Origin: Planococcus beigongshangi
GTDB lineage: Bacteria > Bacillota > Bacilli > Bacillales_A > Planococcaceae
Length of the DNA stretch: 64,000 nucleotides
Assembly: GCF_016820495.1 (NCBI RefSeq)
Contig: NZ_JADHDU010000002.1
Location: forward strand, 310,001 to 374,000
Direction: 5' to 3'
Position 1 is the stretch's first letter, and each line of letters opens with the position of its first letter. A model generated the notes under the pieces. It had not been told where the DNA came from, did not search any database, and was given only the letters and a program-made list of their open reading frames with translations. Below, piece after piece: positions 51,789 to 60,832 of the stretch. Made by a program: the position numbers and the translations under genes.

Positions 51789-52205
51789 CTATATATAGAA
51801 CATATAATTTTCTGTTGTGGATTCCTGCTGGTTCGCCAAATCTTCGATGGTCGTCGTATCCAGCACATTCTTGACGGCATCGCGTATACGGATCCACAGT
51901 TCACGCTGCGGCTGAGGTTCGTCTTCGATTCCTTCAACCGGTTGGATCGGCCCTTCCAGGACACGGATCACATCTCCCGCCGAAATTTCTTTCGGGTGAC
52001 GCGCCAGCATATAGCCGCCATGTGCGCCGCGGACGCTTTTCACCAATCCTGCATTGCGAAGCGGGGCGACCAATTGTTCCAGATAAGCTTCCGAGAGTTC
52101 ATGCTCTGCAGCAATTTTCCGCAGCGGAAACGGCCCTTCCCCGTATTCTTTGCCAAGCGCGATCATTATTGTCAAGCCGTAGCGGCCTTTTGTCGATATT
52201 TTCAT
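51789..52205 (-). CDS. cymR: Rrf2-family cysteine-metabolism repressor CymR
   Basis: In B. subtilis represses sulfur-uptake and cysteine-synthesis genes in complex with CysK. 138 residues from ATG 52205, the usual length (GAGGTG upstream). Winged HTH (about 1-60, MKISTKGRYGLTIMIALG) and the C-terminal RELWIRIRDAVKNVLDTTTIEDL. It contains no cysteine, so it carries no iron-sulfur cluster, unlike IscR. Confidence 0.94.
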   Translation of the reverse strand: MKISTKGRYGLTIMIALGKEYGEGPFPLRKIAAEHELSEAYLEQLVAPLRNAGLVKSVRGAHGGYMLARHPKEISAGDVIRVLEGPIQPVEGIEDEPQPQRELWIRIRDAVKNVLDTTTIEDLANQQESTTENYMFYI

Positions 52206-52245
52206 AAATACACCTCTAAAGTCATTTTCCATTTATCTTCAAAAC

Positions 52246-52254
52246 AGTATAGCA
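52246..52254 (-). promoter_or_regulatory. Extended -10 promoter of cymR
   Basis: TGcTATACT on the minus strand about 40 bp before the start. A TTGCAA further upstream is 22 bp away, too far for a normal -35, so the extended -10 probably carries the promoter. Confidence 0.5.
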
Positions 52255-52339
52255 TAAATCAGGCCATATAGACTTGCAATGACTTTTGAAACCCATCGCG
52301 ATATACTAATGGAACAGATGTACGGAAGGAGTTTTTTCA

Positions 52340-53626
52340 TTGCATAATGAACCATTGGCATTTCGCATGCGGCCGCGCACGATCGATGAAGTTGTCGGAC
52401 AGCAGGACGTCATCGGCCCGCATACCGCTCTATATAAAATGATCCAGAACGGCCACGTGCCGTCGATGCTTCTCTACGGGGAACCGGGAATCGGCAAGAC
52501 CTCGATCGCCCACGCCATCGCCGGCACCTCGAATCTACCGTTCATCGCCTTGAATGCGACGACCTCCGGCAAAAAAGATGTCGAAGATGTGGTCAAGGAA
52601 GCGCGCATGACCGGAAAAGTCCTCCTGTTCCTGGATGAGATCCACCGCTTCAATAAATTGCAGCAGGATGCGCTGCTGCCGCATGTCGAGAGCGGCTCGA
52701 TCGTCCTGATCGGAGCAACGACAGAAAATCCGTTCCATGACGTCAATCCTGCCATCCGCTCACGCTGCGGTGAAATCAAACAATTAAAACGGCTGACACA
52801 GGAGGATATCGTCCAATTATTGAAGACAGCATTGAGCGATCCGAAACGCGGACTCGGCCGGCAGGAAATCGAAATCTCGGATAAACAGGTTGAACGCATT
52901 GCCGAAGGAACAAACGGTGATGCACGAAAAGGGTTGACGATGCTCGAGTCGATCATCATCGCTTCCGATGAGGAAGACGGCAGATATATCGTCGATGACG
53001 ACTTGATTGAGCAGATGATCAAACGTGTCGGCATATTCGGGGACAAAAAAGGCTCACATTTCTTCAACCTATTGTCTGCCCTACAGAAATCCGTCCGCGG
53101 CAGCGATGTCAACGCAGCCATGTACTATCTCGCCCATCTCCTCGAAAACGGCGACTTGACCGCGGTCACCCGCCGCCTTCTGGTCATGGCCTATGAAGAT
53201 ATCGGATTGGCGAATCCTGCAGTCGGCGGCCATGTCCTCGCAGCTTGTCAGGCAGCCGACAGGCTCGGCCTGCCGGAAGCGAGAATCCCGCTCGCGCAGG
53301 CGGTAGCGGAAATGTGCCTGTCGGAAAAATCCAATTCGGCATACAAAGCGATTGACGCTGCAAGTGCCGCCATCAATAAAGGGCTGACAGGCGATATCCC
53401 GATGCATCTGCGCGATACCCATTACGCAGGCAGCGCAGAACTCGGCCACGGCGGGTATCTGTACCCCCATGACACGCCGATCGGTTCATTCGGCGGCTGG
53501 GCAGATCAGGATTACCTGCCAAAAGAGCTGCAGAAGACGGAATTCTACAAACCCATCGTTGCCGGTGAAGAAAAGAAATTTGCCGGAATCTACGAAAAGC
53601 TGAAATCGTTCCGGAAAAAGAAATAG
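52340..53626 (+). CDS. rarA: Replication-associated recombination protein RarA (YrvN, MgsA)
   Basis: AAA+ ATPase related to clamp-loader subunits that acts at stalled forks. 428 residues. Walker A GEPGIGKT at 47-54, Walker B LLFLDEIHRFN, ATTENPFHDVNPAIRSRC as sensor 1/arginine finger, and a C-terminal tetramerisation domain (GSDVNAAMYYLAHLLENGD). TTG start with AAGGAG eight bases upstream. Confidence 0.96.
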   Translation: MHNEPLAFRMRPRTIDEVVGQQDVIGPHTALYKMIQNGHVPSMLLYGEPGIGKTSIAHAIAGTSNLPFIALNATTSGKKDVEDVVKEARMTGKVLLFLDEIHRFNKLQQDALLPHVESGSIVLIGATTENPFHDVNPAIRSRCGEIKQLKRLTQEDIVQLLKTALSDPKRGLGRQEIEISDKQVERIAEGTNGDARKGLTMLESIIIASDEEDGRYIVDDDLIEQMIKRVGIFGDKKGSHFFNLLSALQKSVRGSDVNAAMYYLAHLLENGDLTAVTRRLLVMAYEDIGLANPAVGGHVLAACQAADRLGLPEARIPLAQAVAEMCLSEKSNSAYKAIDAASAAINKGLTGDIPMHLRDTHYAGSAELGHGGYLYPHDTPIGSFGGWADQDYLPKELQKTEFYKPIVAGEEKKFAGIYEKLKSFRKKK

Positions 53627-53640
53627 TTTGCTGTTATGCC

Positions 53641-53667
53641 GCCATTCCTATTGGGATGGCTTTTTTT
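53641..53667 (+). terminator. Terminator of rarA
   Basis: GCCATTCC-TATT-GGGATGGC (one wobble) followed by TTTTTTTA. Confidence 0.88.
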
Positions 53668-53776
53668 ATAGGTTTTTCTCTCGTTTTTGCCGAAGAATGG
53701 ATTTATATTGGAGATTTCATCTGAAATGCAAGCGGATTCAGTACTTGTTAGCTTCACTTTAACTCGGTTTCTTCGA

Positions 53777-53900
53777 ATATGCGCGGTGGGAAGAATTTAT
53801 GCACGTTCCTGAAATGTTATGCGCGATTAAATTTTCTTATGCGCGTTCCCGAAGTTTTATGCGCGTTAAAAAAATGTTATGCGCGTTCAGCAGTTTCCTG
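53777..53900. repeat. Six-unit array with an exact 20 bp period (core TATGCGCGTT)
   Basis: The core ATGCGCG (ATGCACG in unit 2) begins at 53779, 53799, 53819, 53839, 53859 and 53879, without one base of drift. The 10-11 bases between cores vary freely (TCCTGAAATG, ATTAAATTTTC and so on). It lies between the convergent terminators of rarA and tcdA. There is no coding capacity. The repeat is too short and the spacing too tight for a CRISPR array. The rest of this 330 bp gap is plain AT-rich sequence. Confidence 0.9.
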
Positions 53901-53921
53901 TTTTATTCCAGAAGATTCCCA

Positions 53922-53958
53922 CAAAAAAACCGGCTCTCAAATTGAGCCGGCATTTTTT
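53922..53958 (-). terminator. Terminator of tcdA
   Basis: CCGGCTC / GAGCCGG stem followed by TTTTTTTG on the minus strand, overlapping the end of tcdA. Confidence 0.85.
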
Positions 53959-54721
53959 AATTGTTCCGTACACGGTTGATCGGAATCGTTGAAGTGATAT
54001 CATTTACGACCCAGCTTGCGCAGATCAGGCCGACTGTCGAGGGAGTGAAGGCATTGGAAGACGGCGGCATTTTGGCTTTGCGAATTGCTGCTCCAGGCTT
54101 GCCCACCGTTTCAACGACATCTTCACGCACGATGATCGGGCTTTCATCGGAAAACACAACGGGAATCCCTTTACGGATGCCTGCTTCTTTCAATTTCTTG
54201 CGGATGATTTTCGCCAGCGGATCTGTATGGGTTTTTGAAATATCGGCAATCCGGAAGCGTGTCGGATCAGTTTTATTGGCTGCCCCCATGCTCGAAATGA
54301 TTTTGACGCCGCGTTTATGGCATTCTTTCATCAAATGTACTTTATAGATCATCGTGTCCGAGGCATCGATGACGTAATCCGGATTATAGCTGAAAAATTC
54401 TTCATATGTTTCTTCTGTATAGAACATATGTAAATCGATGACTTCACAATCTTCATTGATATCAGCGATGCGGTTTTTCATGACGGCGCTTTTTGACTGG
54501 CCGATGGTCGAAAGGTTGGCGACCAGCTGACGGTTGACGTTTGTGATGTCGACGTTGTCCTTGTCCACCAGGATGATGCGGCCGACACCGCTCCGGGCAC
54601 AGGCTTCAGCTGCAAATGAGCCGACTCCGCCCACACCCAGCACTGCGACTGTGGAGTTCTTCAGCATTTCGATTCCTTCTTTGCCTACCGCCAGTTCGTT
54701 TCGTGAAAATTGATGTAACAT
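53957..54721 (-). CDS. tcdA: tRNA t6A37 dehydratase TcdA (E1-like, YrvM)
   Basis: ATP-dependent cyclisation of threonylcarbamoyladenosine to ct6A in tRNA. 254 residues: E1-type nucleotide fold VAVLGVGGVGSFAAEACARS (about 28-47), DKDNVDITNVNRQ, YVIDASDT and VFSDESPI. Its upstream region is the mobile element at 54.76 kb, only about 35 bp away, so its transcription must start in, or pass through, the element. Confidence 0.93.
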   Translation of the reverse strand: MLHQFSRNELAVGKEGIEMLKNSTVAVLGVGGVGSFAAEACARSGVGRIILVDKDNVDITNVNRQLVANLSTIGQSKSAVMKNRIADINEDCEVIDLHMFYTEETYEEFFSYNPDYVIDASDTMIYKVHLMKECHKRGVKIISSMGAANKTDPTRFRIADISKTHTDPLAKIIRKKLKEAGIRKGIPVVFSDESPIIVREDVVETVGKPGAAIRKAKMPPSSNAFTPSTVGLICASWVVNDITSTIPINRVRNN

Positions 54722-54755
54722 AGTTTTCCTGCCTCTCTAATGTTGAGTAACTTAT

Positions 54756-55214
54756 ATAAATGAATTAAAAAACGACATTTTATTTCGCTTCGGCGCTTTG
54801 GACCAGGTTCCCACAATAAGCCGAGAAAACTCGTCTTATTGCTCCACCCAGTCCTGAGCCGCGCCTTTGCTTAGGTCCACTTCTAAAGTTGAAGTGAAGC
54901 AGCAATTACTCCTACAATCTCAGTGTAGCGTTAAGCACCCACTCGGACGAAGGTCCGAGTTCGCTTCTGGAAACCAACTCAACATGAGAAGGGTTATTAA
55001 GATATGGAGCAAAACAGCGAGACTCCTGCGGCTTAGCGACACGACCGATACACCGCAGGGAGCGCAGGATTGGGCGGGAGCCAAGACATTGGCCGAAGCT
55101 TGCGAGGACAAGTCTTTGCGACGAAGCTAGCGCAGCGATGCAGGAGCATGGGTTCTGGAAAGCGAAGCTGTTTTGCGCAATATCGACTACTGTAGAGTAT
55201 TTAGTTCAACTTAT
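54756..55214 (-). mobile_element. 459 bp MITE-like element with terminal inverted repeats, copy 2 (inverted)
   Basis: Read on the minus strand it starts ATAAGTTGAACTAAATACTCT as copy 1 does, shares GCAAAACAGCTTCGCTTTCC, and ends with the inverse of ATAAATGAATTAAA. Inner hairpin CTCGGACGAAGGTCCGAG at 54942-54959. A middle module (about 55010-55185) bounded by GCAAAACAGC and GCTGTTTTGC contains CTCCTGC / GCAGGAG arms. No protein gene is convincing. Inserted between tcdA and the 6S RNA terminator. Confidence 0.7.
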
Positions 55215-55227
55215 ACAATAGGAATTA

Positions 55228-55262
55228 TACACAAATAAAAACCCTCCAGCAAATAGCTGAAG
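55228..55262 (-). terminator. Terminator of 6S RNA
   Basis: CCCTTCAGC-TATTT-GCTGGAGGG followed by TTTTTATTTG on the minus strand. Confidence 0.88.
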
Positions 55263-55282
55263 GGGTCATTAACATTTTTAAG

Positions 55283-55468
55283 TGAGAATCCCAATCGTGC
55301 CGTCCTTGACTTGCATATCGTTTTTGAACCCGCTTCTAGCAGGTGGGTGACCTCTTCCCCGCTTATAACTTCCGGTTAAGGCATGTTAGCCACGTTGAAA
55401 TCCGGTCTCCCGACGACAAAATGTTGGGTCAAAACTGAATTGCTCGTAACGAACACATCAGGATTCTC
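55283..55468 (-). ncRNA. ssrS: 6S RNA (6S-1/BsrA type)
   Basis: Global regulator that binds the sigma-A holoenzyme in stationary phase. About 186 nt. The 5' end GAGAATCCTGATGTGTTCG and the 3' end GGACGGCACGATTGGGATTCTC resemble those of B. subtilis 6S-1, and GAGAATCC/GGATTCTC closes the terminal helix perfectly. The central sequence can form the long helix with a large bubble. The location between aspS and tcdA (yrvM) is the same as bsrA in B. subtilis. Boundaries may shift by several bases. Confidence 0.9.
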
Positions 55469-55478
55469 TACTACCGTT

Positions 55479-55507
55479 ATATTATCACAGCAGTTAAACT
55501 TGTACAA
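55479..55507 (-). promoter_or_regulatory. Sigma-A promoter of 6S RNA
   Basis: TTGTAC (55507-55502), 17 bp, TAATAT (55484-55479) with an extended TGa on the minus strand, directly after the aspS stop. Confidence 0.8.
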
Positions 55508-55512
55508 CCATT

Positions 55513-57297
55513 TTACTCTAGCCCTTTTGAATTATTCTGAACATTCAGAGATAGGCTTAATTCATCAAGCTGTTCTGCCGCAACGGGACTCGGCGCGTTC
55601 GTCAGCAGATCGCTGGCGCTGGCTGTTTTCGGAAACGCAATTGTATCACGGAGGTTCGTGCGTCCCGCAAGCAGCATGACCAGGCGGTCCAGACCAAAGG
55701 CGATGCCGCCATGCGGAGGTGTTCCGTATTCAAAAGCATCCATCAGGAATCCGAATTGGGCTCTCGCTTCTTCCGGCGTGAAACCGAGGACTTCAAACAT
55801 TTTCTCCTGGATGTCACGGCGGTAAATACGCGCTGATCCCCCACCGAGTTCGTAGCCGTTCAATACGAGGTCATAAGCCTGCGCTCTCACATTTTGAGGT
55901 TCTGTAGATAATTTTTCGATATCTTCCTCATATGGCATGGTGAACGGATGGTGTGCCGCGAAGTAACGGCCTTCTTTTTCATCGTATTCAAATAATGGCC
56001 AGTCTGTGATCCAGAGGAATTTATAAACGGATTCGTCGATCAACCCGAGTTCCTTGCCGAATTTCATTCGCAGGGCACCAAGGGCGTCCGCCACTACCGA
56101 TTTTTTATCGGCTACGAACAAAAGAAGGTCTCCCGCTTCCGCTCCAGCTGCCGCAATCAATGAGTCAGCAGCTTCGCCTTCGAAGAATTTTGCGATTGGT
56201 CCTTTAACGCCTTCTTCATCCACTTTCAGCCAAGCTAATCCTTTCGCTCCGTAACGGCCGGCAAATTCACCAAGTGCATCGATGTCTTTCCGCGAATAAT
56301 TTGCAGCCTGCCCTTTGACATTGATCAGTTTCACCTGGCCGCCGTTTTCGATGGCTCCTGTAAATACTTTGAAAGAAGAATCCTTCACAAGATCCGATAC
56401 ATTGATCAATTCCATGCCGAAACGTACATCAGGCTTATCTGAACCGAAACGTTCCATCGCTTCGGTATATTCCATGCGCTCGAATGTCGGCTCGATGTCG
56501 ATGCCTTTAACTTCTTTCATCATCTGTACCATCAGGCGTTCATTCATCTCTAAAATATCTTCCATCGTCTGGAAACTCATTTCCATATCGATCTGCGTGA
56601 ATTCCGGCTGGCGGTCAGCGCGCAAATCCTCATCGCGGAAACAGCGGGCGATCTGGTAGTATTTATCGAAGCCCGACACCATCAGCATCTGTTTGAACAA
56701 TTGCGGAGATTGCGGCAGCGCATAGAATTCACCATCATGGACACGGCTCGGCACCAAATAGTCGCGTGCGCCTTCCGGGGTGGATTTCGTCAAAATCGGT
56801 GTTTCCACTTCCAGGAATCCTTCAGTGTCAAGGAAACGGCGAATGGATTTCGTCACTTCAGAACGCATTTTGAACGTCTCGAACATTTCAGGACGGCGAA
56901 GATCCAAATAACGGTATTTCAGCCTCAGGTCTTCACTGACATCCGTATTGTTTTCAATCGCAAACGGCGGGTTCTTCGCAGTGTTGATCACGTTGATGGA
57001 ATCGACCTGAATCTCGATTTTCCCTGTTTTCAGTGTTTCGTTGATCTGGCCGTCTGCCCGTTCAACAACAAGCCCTTCAATATGCACAACAAATTCGCTG
57101 CGCAGCGATTCACCGATTTTAGCGGTCTCTTCAGAAATCTCAGGATTGAATACAGCTTGCACAATCCCCGAACGGTCGCGTACATCCACAAAGATCAAAC
57201 CGCCAAGGTCACGTCTTTTCTGTACCCAGCCTTTGATGGAAACGCGCTGTCCGATCACTGTTTCGTTCACTTCGCCACAATAATGCGTTCTAGTCAT
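55513..57297 (-). CDS. aspS: Aspartyl-tRNA synthetase
   Basis: Class IIb enzyme. 594 residues: N-terminal OB anticodon domain ([20 protein letters not shown]), [12 protein letters not shown]-type motif 1 region, motif 2 ([19 protein letters not shown]), the bacterial GAD insertion (about 285-420) and motif 3 [18 protein letters not shown] with GGAGG upstream. 58 bp after hisS without a terminator, so it shares the histidine T-box transcript. Confidence 0.98.
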   Translation of the reverse strand: MTRTHYCGEVNETVIGQRVSIKGWVQKRRDLGGLIFVDVRDRSGIVQAVFNPEISEETAKIGESLRSEFVVHIEGLVVERADGQINETLKTGKIEIQVDSINVINTAKNPPFAIENNTDVSEDLRLKYRYLDLRRPEMFETFKMRSEVTKSIRRFLDTEGFLEVETPILTKSTPEGARDYLVPSRVHDGEFYALPQSPQLFKQMLMVSGFDKYYQIARCFRDEDLRADRQPEFTQIDMEMSFQTMEDILEMNERLMVQMMKEVKGIDIEPTFERMEYTEAMERFGSDKPDVRFGMELINVSDLVKDSSFKVFTGAIENGGQVKLINVKGQAANYSRKDIDALGEFAGRYGAKGLAWLKVDEEGVKGPIAKFFEGEAADSLIAAAGAEAGDLLLFVADKKSVVADALGALRMKFGKELGLIDESVYKFLWITDWPLFEYDEKEGRYFAAHHPFTMPYEEDIEKLSTEPQNVRAQAYDLVLNGYELGGGSARIYRRDIQEKMFEVLGFTPEEARAQFGFLMDAFEYGTPPHGGIAFGLDRLVMLLAGRTNLRDTIAFPKTASASDLLTNAPSPVAAEQLDELSLSLNVQNNSKGLE

Positions 57298-57355
57298 ACT
57301 AATTCCTCCAATTGTCTCTTTGCATTTTTCTTCTATATAAATAAAGATCGTCTAT

Positions 57356-58630
57356 TTAACGGTTCTCCAGAATGGCTTGTGCAAGCTCCTCAAACTCGAG
57401 TTCCTGCTGCTCACCTGTTGCCATCGACTTCAGAGCGACTTTCCCGCTTTCGAGTTCTGTTTCACCGATGACAATGACGTAGGCGGATTTTTTACGGTCA
57501 GCTGACTTCATTTGAGCTTTGACTTTGCGCCCGTTGAAATCCATGTCTGCCGAAATGCCGTTCATACGCAGATCGCGCACAACTGTGAATGCTTTATTCT
57601 TCGTCGATTCGTCCATCGCAACTACATAGACTTCCAAATCAGAAGCCTGGCCGATTTCGACTCCTTCCATCTCCAAAGCGAGCAGCAGGCGTTCGATACT
57701 CATCGCGAAGCCGATTCCCGGAGATTCAGGTCCGCCAAGATCTTCAACCAGACCATTATAGCGTCCGCCGCCGCATAGAGTCGTGATGGCGCCGAACCCT
57801 TCTGCATCACTCATGATCTCGAATGCTGTGTGGTTATAATAATCCAGTCCGCGCACCAGGTTCGGATCCACCACATAGTCGATGCCAAGTGCTTCCAGGT
57901 ATGATTTGACACCATCAAAATAAACCCGGGATTCATCGTTCAAGTAATCTGCCAGTGAAGGTGCCGTCGCCATCAACTCGTGATTGCGGTCCACTTTGCA
58001 ATCAAGGATGCGAAGCGGATTTTTCGTCAAACGCGACTGGCAGTCTCCGCAGAATTCATCGATCCTCGGTTCGAAGTGTTTAATCAGCGCTTCTTTATGG
58101 GAGATGCGGCTTTCCGTGTCACCAAGTGAATTGATGACCAGGCGGAGCTGTTTCAGTCCGACTGAACGATAGACTTCCATTGCCAGGGAAATGACTTCCG
58201 CATCGATCGCCGGATCTTTCGAGCCGATCGCTTCGACGCCGAATTGGACGAACTGGCGTGTACGGCCGGCTTGTGGACGCTCATAACGGAACATCGGACC
58301 CATATAGGACAGTTTCACCGGCTGATCCGGCAAGCCGAATAATTTATTCTCCACATAAGCCCGCACCACTGAAGCAGTGCCTTCCGGACGAAGCGTCAGC
58401 GAGCGATCGCCGCGGTCCTGGAATGTATACATCTCTTTTTGGACGATATCCGTCGTATCACCGACACCACGCTGGAATAATTCCGTATGCTCGAAAATCG
58501 GTGTACGGATTTCCTTGTATTGATACAGTCTGCAAAGTTCATTGATCTTTTGTTCCACTTCCTGCCATTTGGCGGACTGTTCCGGCAGCACATCATAAGT
58601 GCCGCGCGGCAATTGAATATTATTGGCCAT
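57356..58630 (-). CDS. hisS: Histidyl-tRNA synthetase
   Basis: Class IIa enzyme. 424 residues from ATG 58630 (GAGGAG upstream; the in-frame start eight codons earlier overlaps it). [10 protein letters not shown], motif 2 [19 protein letters not shown], histidine motifs [14 protein letters not shown] and GGGGRYNGL-like [15 protein letters not shown], motif 3 [15 protein letters not shown], and a C-terminal anticodon domain. Confidence 0.98.
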   Translation of the reverse strand: MANNIQLPRGTYDVLPEQSAKWQEVEQKINELCRLYQYKEIRTPIFEHTELFQRGVGDTTDIVQKEMYTFQDRGDRSLTLRPEGTASVVRAYVENKLFGLPDQPVKLSYMGPMFRYERPQAGRTRQFVQFGVEAIGSKDPAIDAEVISLAMEVYRSVGLKQLRLVINSLGDTESRISHKEALIKHFEPRIDEFCGDCQSRLTKNPLRILDCKVDRNHELMATAPSLADYLNDESRVYFDGVKSYLEALGIDYVVDPNLVRGLDYYNHTAFEIMSDAEGFGAITTLCGGGRYNGLVEDLGGPESPGIGFAMSIERLLLALEMEGVEIGQASDLEVYVVAMDESTKNKAFTVVRDLRMNGISADMDFNGRKVKAQMKSADRKKSAYVIVIGETELESGKVALKSMATGEQQELEFEELAQAILENR

Positions 58631-58639
58631 TTGTTCCAC

Positions 58640-58943
58640 TCCTCTTTTTTCCATACAAAAAAGCTCCCGCCCCTTGCTTGCGCAAGGGACGAGAGCCTGT
58701 ATCCAAGCTTCCGCGGTTCCACCCTAGTTGATGCGAAAAAACGCACCCTCTCATTCCGGATAACGACCGGTTCCGTCCTTTCCTACTAATTGCAGACAAA
58801 TGCCCGCAGCTTTCAGAAAAGAGCCTCTTAAGTGTTGTTCACCACATATTTCTGCAGGGAAGCTTGCAGCCTGGGACTTCCCCTCTCTTATCAGCCAATC
58901 ATGCAGTTACTTTCTTCGTCATCGGCGTTTATTTCATATAATA
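58640..58943 (-). promoter_or_regulatory. T-box riboswitch leader of hisS-aspS
   Basis: Minus strand T-box core AGGGTGGAACCGCGG at about 58711-58725, then a terminator (GGCTCTCGTCCCTTGCGC arm and complement, T-run at 58655-58695). Stem I extends to near 58940. The specifier was not resolved by eye; histidine is inferred from the downstream gene. The 414 bp gap to yrvJ consists of this leader and two divergent promoters. Confidence 0.92.
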
Positions 58944-58949
58944 AGCTTA

Positions 58950-58978
58950 ATCTTAAATTTTCCTATGCACCTTGTCAA
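58950..58978 (-). promoter_or_regulatory. Sigma-A promoter of hisS-aspS
   Basis: TTGACA (58978-58973), 17 bp, TAAGAT (58955-58950) on the minus strand. Confidence 0.8.
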
Positions 58979-59005
58979 CCTTTTTCACATTTCGGCTGAA
59001 TTCTT

Positions 59006-59014
59006 TGCTAAAAT
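59006..59014 (+). promoter_or_regulatory. Extended -10 promoter of the amidase gene
   Basis: TGcTAAAAT about 30 bp before the start; no clear -35. Confidence 0.5.
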
Positions 59015-59044
59015 AAAAAATAAGTTCCATAGAGGAGGTGCTGT

Positions 59045-60577
59045 ATGAAGCGAAGAACTTCAATTGCATACATAATTCTTATTTTATTGGTTTCACAGGC
59101 TTTGCCATTCAGCAATGACTACGCTGTTTCCGCCAATACCGGCATAGAAGTGGCGGAGGCTTCCATCAATGTCAGAAGCGGCCCGGGTCTCAGTTACCCT
59201 GTCATCGCTTCGATGAAAGAAGGCGACGCAGTCAATGGGCTGTCGAGAAGCGGAGACTGGATTGAAATCGAGGTCAATGGCGAAACCGGCTGGATCGCCT
59301 CGTGGCTGACGAAAAGTTCAGAAACAGCTGAAGCGGCAGCTGCCAAAACGGCAGTGTCATCCGTAAACCGCTTGAATGTCCGTTCACAGCCCGATCTTTC
59401 ATCCTCTGTGTTAACACAGATGAACGCCGGCGAACAGGCGAATGTCATCAGTGATGCGAACGGCTGGGTTGAAGTGGAATTCCGCGGAGTCCGCGGATTC
59501 GTTTCGGAACAATACATAAGCATCAACAACATCACCAACGCCAACCCGGCTCCTGCTTCAAGCGACGTGGCTTCAATTGAAATTGCAGTGGATGTGCTGA
59601 ATGTACGCAAAAAAGCTGACTTAAGTTCTGCAAAACAGGGTTCTGTCAAAAAAGGCGAGATTTATCCGGTTCTTGAACTTGCAGGCAACTGGGTGAAGAT
59701 TCAGCTGGAAAATGATAAAACCGGCTGGGTCTATTCATTCTATGGCCATCTCTCCAACCAGACCGCCGAAACGAAATCCGACACCAGTGTCAAGACGGTG
59801 ACGGTTCAGACCAACGGCACGAATGTCCGGTCACAGGCTTCCACTTCTTCTGAAGTGGCCGCCCGCGTGAATGCCGGCGATCAACTTCCCGTCCTTGCCA
59901 AGCAAGGCGACTGGTATCAGGTCCAGTTGTCTGGCGGCGGCACCGGTTTTATTGCCTCGTGGGTCGTAACAGACGGGGCGCAGGAAACCTCAGCTGAAGA
60001 AGAAAAACCAGCCCGTAAAAAAGGGACGCTCAACGGTTTGACGATTGTGCTGGATCCCGGACATGGCGGCAATGACGGCGGTACAGTCGGCGTGCGCAAA
60101 ACTGAAGAAAAAGGGTTGACGCTGAAAACCGCTGAACTGTTATCGAATCATTTGCAGGCAGCTGGCGCCGAAGTGCTGATGACCCGCCAGTCCGATGTTT
60201 ATGTCGATCTGCGAAAACGTGTGGCAGAAGCGCATACTTCAGCGGCGGACGCGTTTATCAGCATCCATTATGATTCTACGATGGACAATAGCGTCTCCGG
60301 CTTCACGTCCTATTATATGCATGATTATCAAAAGGAACTTGCCGCCTATCTCAATGACGGCCTGGGGAAAAAACTGACGCTCCGTGACCGCGGCGTTCAG
60401 CGCGGCAATTATCTCGTCCTGCGTGAGAATCGTCAGGCAGCCGTGCTGGTGGAACTTGGATTCCTGTCGAATTACAGCGAAGAGCGCATCGTCTCGTCCG
60501 CCCAGTTCCGGGAACAGGCTGCACTGGGGCTGTATCAGGGATTGATCAATTATTTCGATGCGCAATTGGAGAATTAG
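59045..60577 (+). CDS. Secreted N-acetylmuramoyl-L-alanine amidase with four SH3b repeats (YrvJ-like)
   Basis: Cell-wall hydrolase that cuts the bond between MurNAc and the stem peptide. 510 residues: signal peptide (1-30), four bacterial SH3 domains at about 33-95, 105-165, 173-236 and 245-305 (each with an NVRSxxx motif such as SINVRSGPG, RLNVRSQPD, VLNVRKKAD, GTNVRSQAS), a basic linker, and an Amidase_3 domain (about 330-505) with zinc ligands in VLDPGHGGNDGG, SIHYDS and the catalytic E in VLVELGFLSN. ATG with GAGGAGGTG upstream. The B. subtilis counterpart yrvJ lies at the same place. Confidence 0.94.
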   Translation: MKRRTSIAYIILILLVSQALPFSNDYAVSANTGIEVAEASINVRSGPGLSYPVIASMKEGDAVNGLSRSGDWIEIEVNGETGWIASWLTKSSETAEAAAAKTAVSSVNRLNVRSQPDLSSSVLTQMNAGEQANVISDANGWVEVEFRGVRGFVSEQYISINNITNANPAPASSDVASIEIAVDVLNVRKKADLSSAKQGSVKKGEIYPVLELAGNWVKIQLENDKTGWVYSFYGHLSNQTAETKSDTSVKTVTVQTNGTNVRSQASTSSEVAARVNAGDQLPVLAKQGDWYQVQLSGGGTGFIASWVVTDGAQETSAEEEKPARKKGTLNGLTIVLDPGHGGNDGGTVGVRKTEEKGLTLKTAELLSNHLQAAGAEVLMTRQSDVYVDLRKRVAEAHTSAADAFISIHYDSTMDNSVSGFTSYYMHDYQKELAAYLNDGLGKKLTLRDRGVQRGNYLVLRENRQAAVLVELGFLSNYSEERIVSSAQFREQAALGLYQGLINYFDAQLEN

Positions 60578-60606
60578 AAAAAAGCTGTCCTTCGGGGCAG
60601 CTTTTT
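60578..60606 (+). terminator. Terminator of the amidase gene
   Basis: AAAAGCTGTCC-TTCG-GGGCAGCTTTT with a UUCG tetraloop, overlapping the T-run. Confidence 0.88.
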
Positions 60607-60695
60607 CTTGTGGTCGGCGATATAAGAATTATTTCCTAACTGGAAATGAGGTTACGAAAAATTTTTTTGGATAAATAAAACATTTATTTTTTCTG

Positions 60696-60790
60696 AGTTG
60701 CGGTTATCGGCATTTGAGTTGCGGTTTACAGCGATTTTATTGCGGTTATTCGCCAGTTTGTTGCGGTTGTCGTCATTTTTGTTGCGGTCA
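60696..60790. repeat. Five-unit array with an exact 21 bp period (core TTGCGGTT)
   Basis: TTGCGGT begins at 60698, 60719, 60740, 60761 and 60782, with no drift; the 13 bases between cores differ (ATCGGCATTTGAG, TACAGCGATTTTA, ATTCGCCAGTTTG and so on). It lies between the convergent terminators of the amidase gene and dtd. No coding capacity. Core and period differ from the 20 bp array at 53.8 kb, but the design is the same. Confidence 0.9.
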
Positions 60791-60832
60791 GCAATAAACC
60801 TAATTGGATTTGCAGAATTCTAATTATTTCCA

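Noticed and set aside
53777-53900. CRISPR array
   Set aside because: Repeated core is only 7-10 bp and the period 20 bp; CRISPR repeats are 23 bp or more with spacers of about 30 bp, and no cas genes are present.
54867-55130. 87-codon plus-strand frame inside the mobile element
   Set aside because: Not shared by the other copies, no ribosome site; the element appears non-coding.
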